Notes under the pieces: model-generated
Seen by the model: the letters and a program-made list of their open reading frames with translations, nothing else
Database searches by the model: none
Told to the model about the DNA's origin: nothing
Made by a program: the position numbers and the translations under genes
Source of the DNA: an uncultured Bacilli bacterium
GTDB lineage: Bacteria; Bacillota_I; Bacilli_A; RF39; UBA660
Assembly: GCA_947598345.1 (NCBI GenBank)
Contig: CANQFF010000023.1
Span: 1 to 13,611, forward strand
Direction: 5' to 3'
Length of the DNA: 13,611 bases
Shown here: positions 13,584-13,611 of the stretch, one piece after another
How positions within the stretch are numbered: position 1 is the first letter of the stretch
Layout of the letters: each line of letters opens with the position of its first letter

Positions 13584-13611
13584 ATGAAAAATAAAGGATT
13601 TACATTGATAG
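13584..13611 (+). CDS. Type IV prepilin-like protein, N-terminal fragment cut by window end
   Basis: Only nine full codons are visible, MKNKGFTLI, with the sequence running off the window. A short basic leader ending in Gly followed by FTLI is the hallmark of a prepilin peptidase (PilD/ComC) cleavage site, seen in type IV pilins, competence pseudopilins (ComGC-like) and type II secretion pseudopilins. Cleavage would follow Gly5. AGGAAG (13575-13580) lies just upstream of ATG 13584. It is read from the G10 promoter. Which pilin-like protein it is cannot be told from this fragment. Confidence 0.7.

Noticed and set aside
1..13611. Mollicutes code 4 (TGA as tryptophan)
   Set aside because: TGA ends the methyltransferase and the single-pass membrane protein genes, and tryptophans are TGG throughout.

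Overview
The window is very AT-rich, densely coding DNA from a spore-forming low-G+C Gram-positive bacterium (Bacillota). The evidence for this is a full-length SpoIVA, found only in endospore formers, together with a lipoteichoic-acid-synthase-type membrane enzyme, strong GGAGG-type ribosome binding sites, and clean sigma-A promoters, many with a TGN extended -10. The standard genetic code is in use: TGA ends two genes and tryptophan is TGG, so this is not a code-4 mollicute. The overall look resembles uncultured gut Bacilli/Erysipelotrichia-like lineages; that placement is an inference.

Layout. 118-945 (+) is an unrecognised protein behind a near-perfect sigma-A promoter. It converges on spoIVA (986-2461, -) across a shared hairpin, and spoIVA has a candidate sigma-E promoter. 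Diverging from spoIVA is a 210-residue exported protein (2568-3200, +) that looks like a TasA/camelysin-type surface subunit. A compact operon follows: lysS, a histidine phosphatase and ackA (3299-6511, +). It converges on a solitary DNA methyltransferase (6527-7330, -) through a bidirectional terminator. The methyltransferase diverges from a dTMP kinase (7449-8123, +), which is followed by an LTA-synthase-family enzyme (8169-10190, +). A two-gene unit comes next: an unrecognised single-pass membrane protein (10295-11245) and tex (11251-13410). After a strong terminator, the window ends in the first nine codons of a prepilin-like gene (13584 onward, MKNKGFTLI).

The most interesting signal is regulatory. 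The promoters of the two surface-type proteins (the exported subunit at 2568 and the prepilin at 13584) both carry a long G tract between -35 and -10, followed by the same ATGCTATAAT -10 block. One tract is G4-A-G5 with an ideal 17-bp spacer. The other is an uninterrupted G10 that pushes the spacer to 20 bp. In such an AT-rich sequence this is unlikely to be chance, and it matches the slipped-strand phase-variation logic known from Neisseria porA/opc-type promoters. The window may therefore hold two members of a phase-variable, or once phase-variable, surface-filament regulon.

No rRNA, tRNA, CRISPR array, insertion sequence, attachment site or replication origin was seen. No gene-free stretch exceeds 300 bases; the longest (13411-13583) holds the tex terminator and the G10 promoter.
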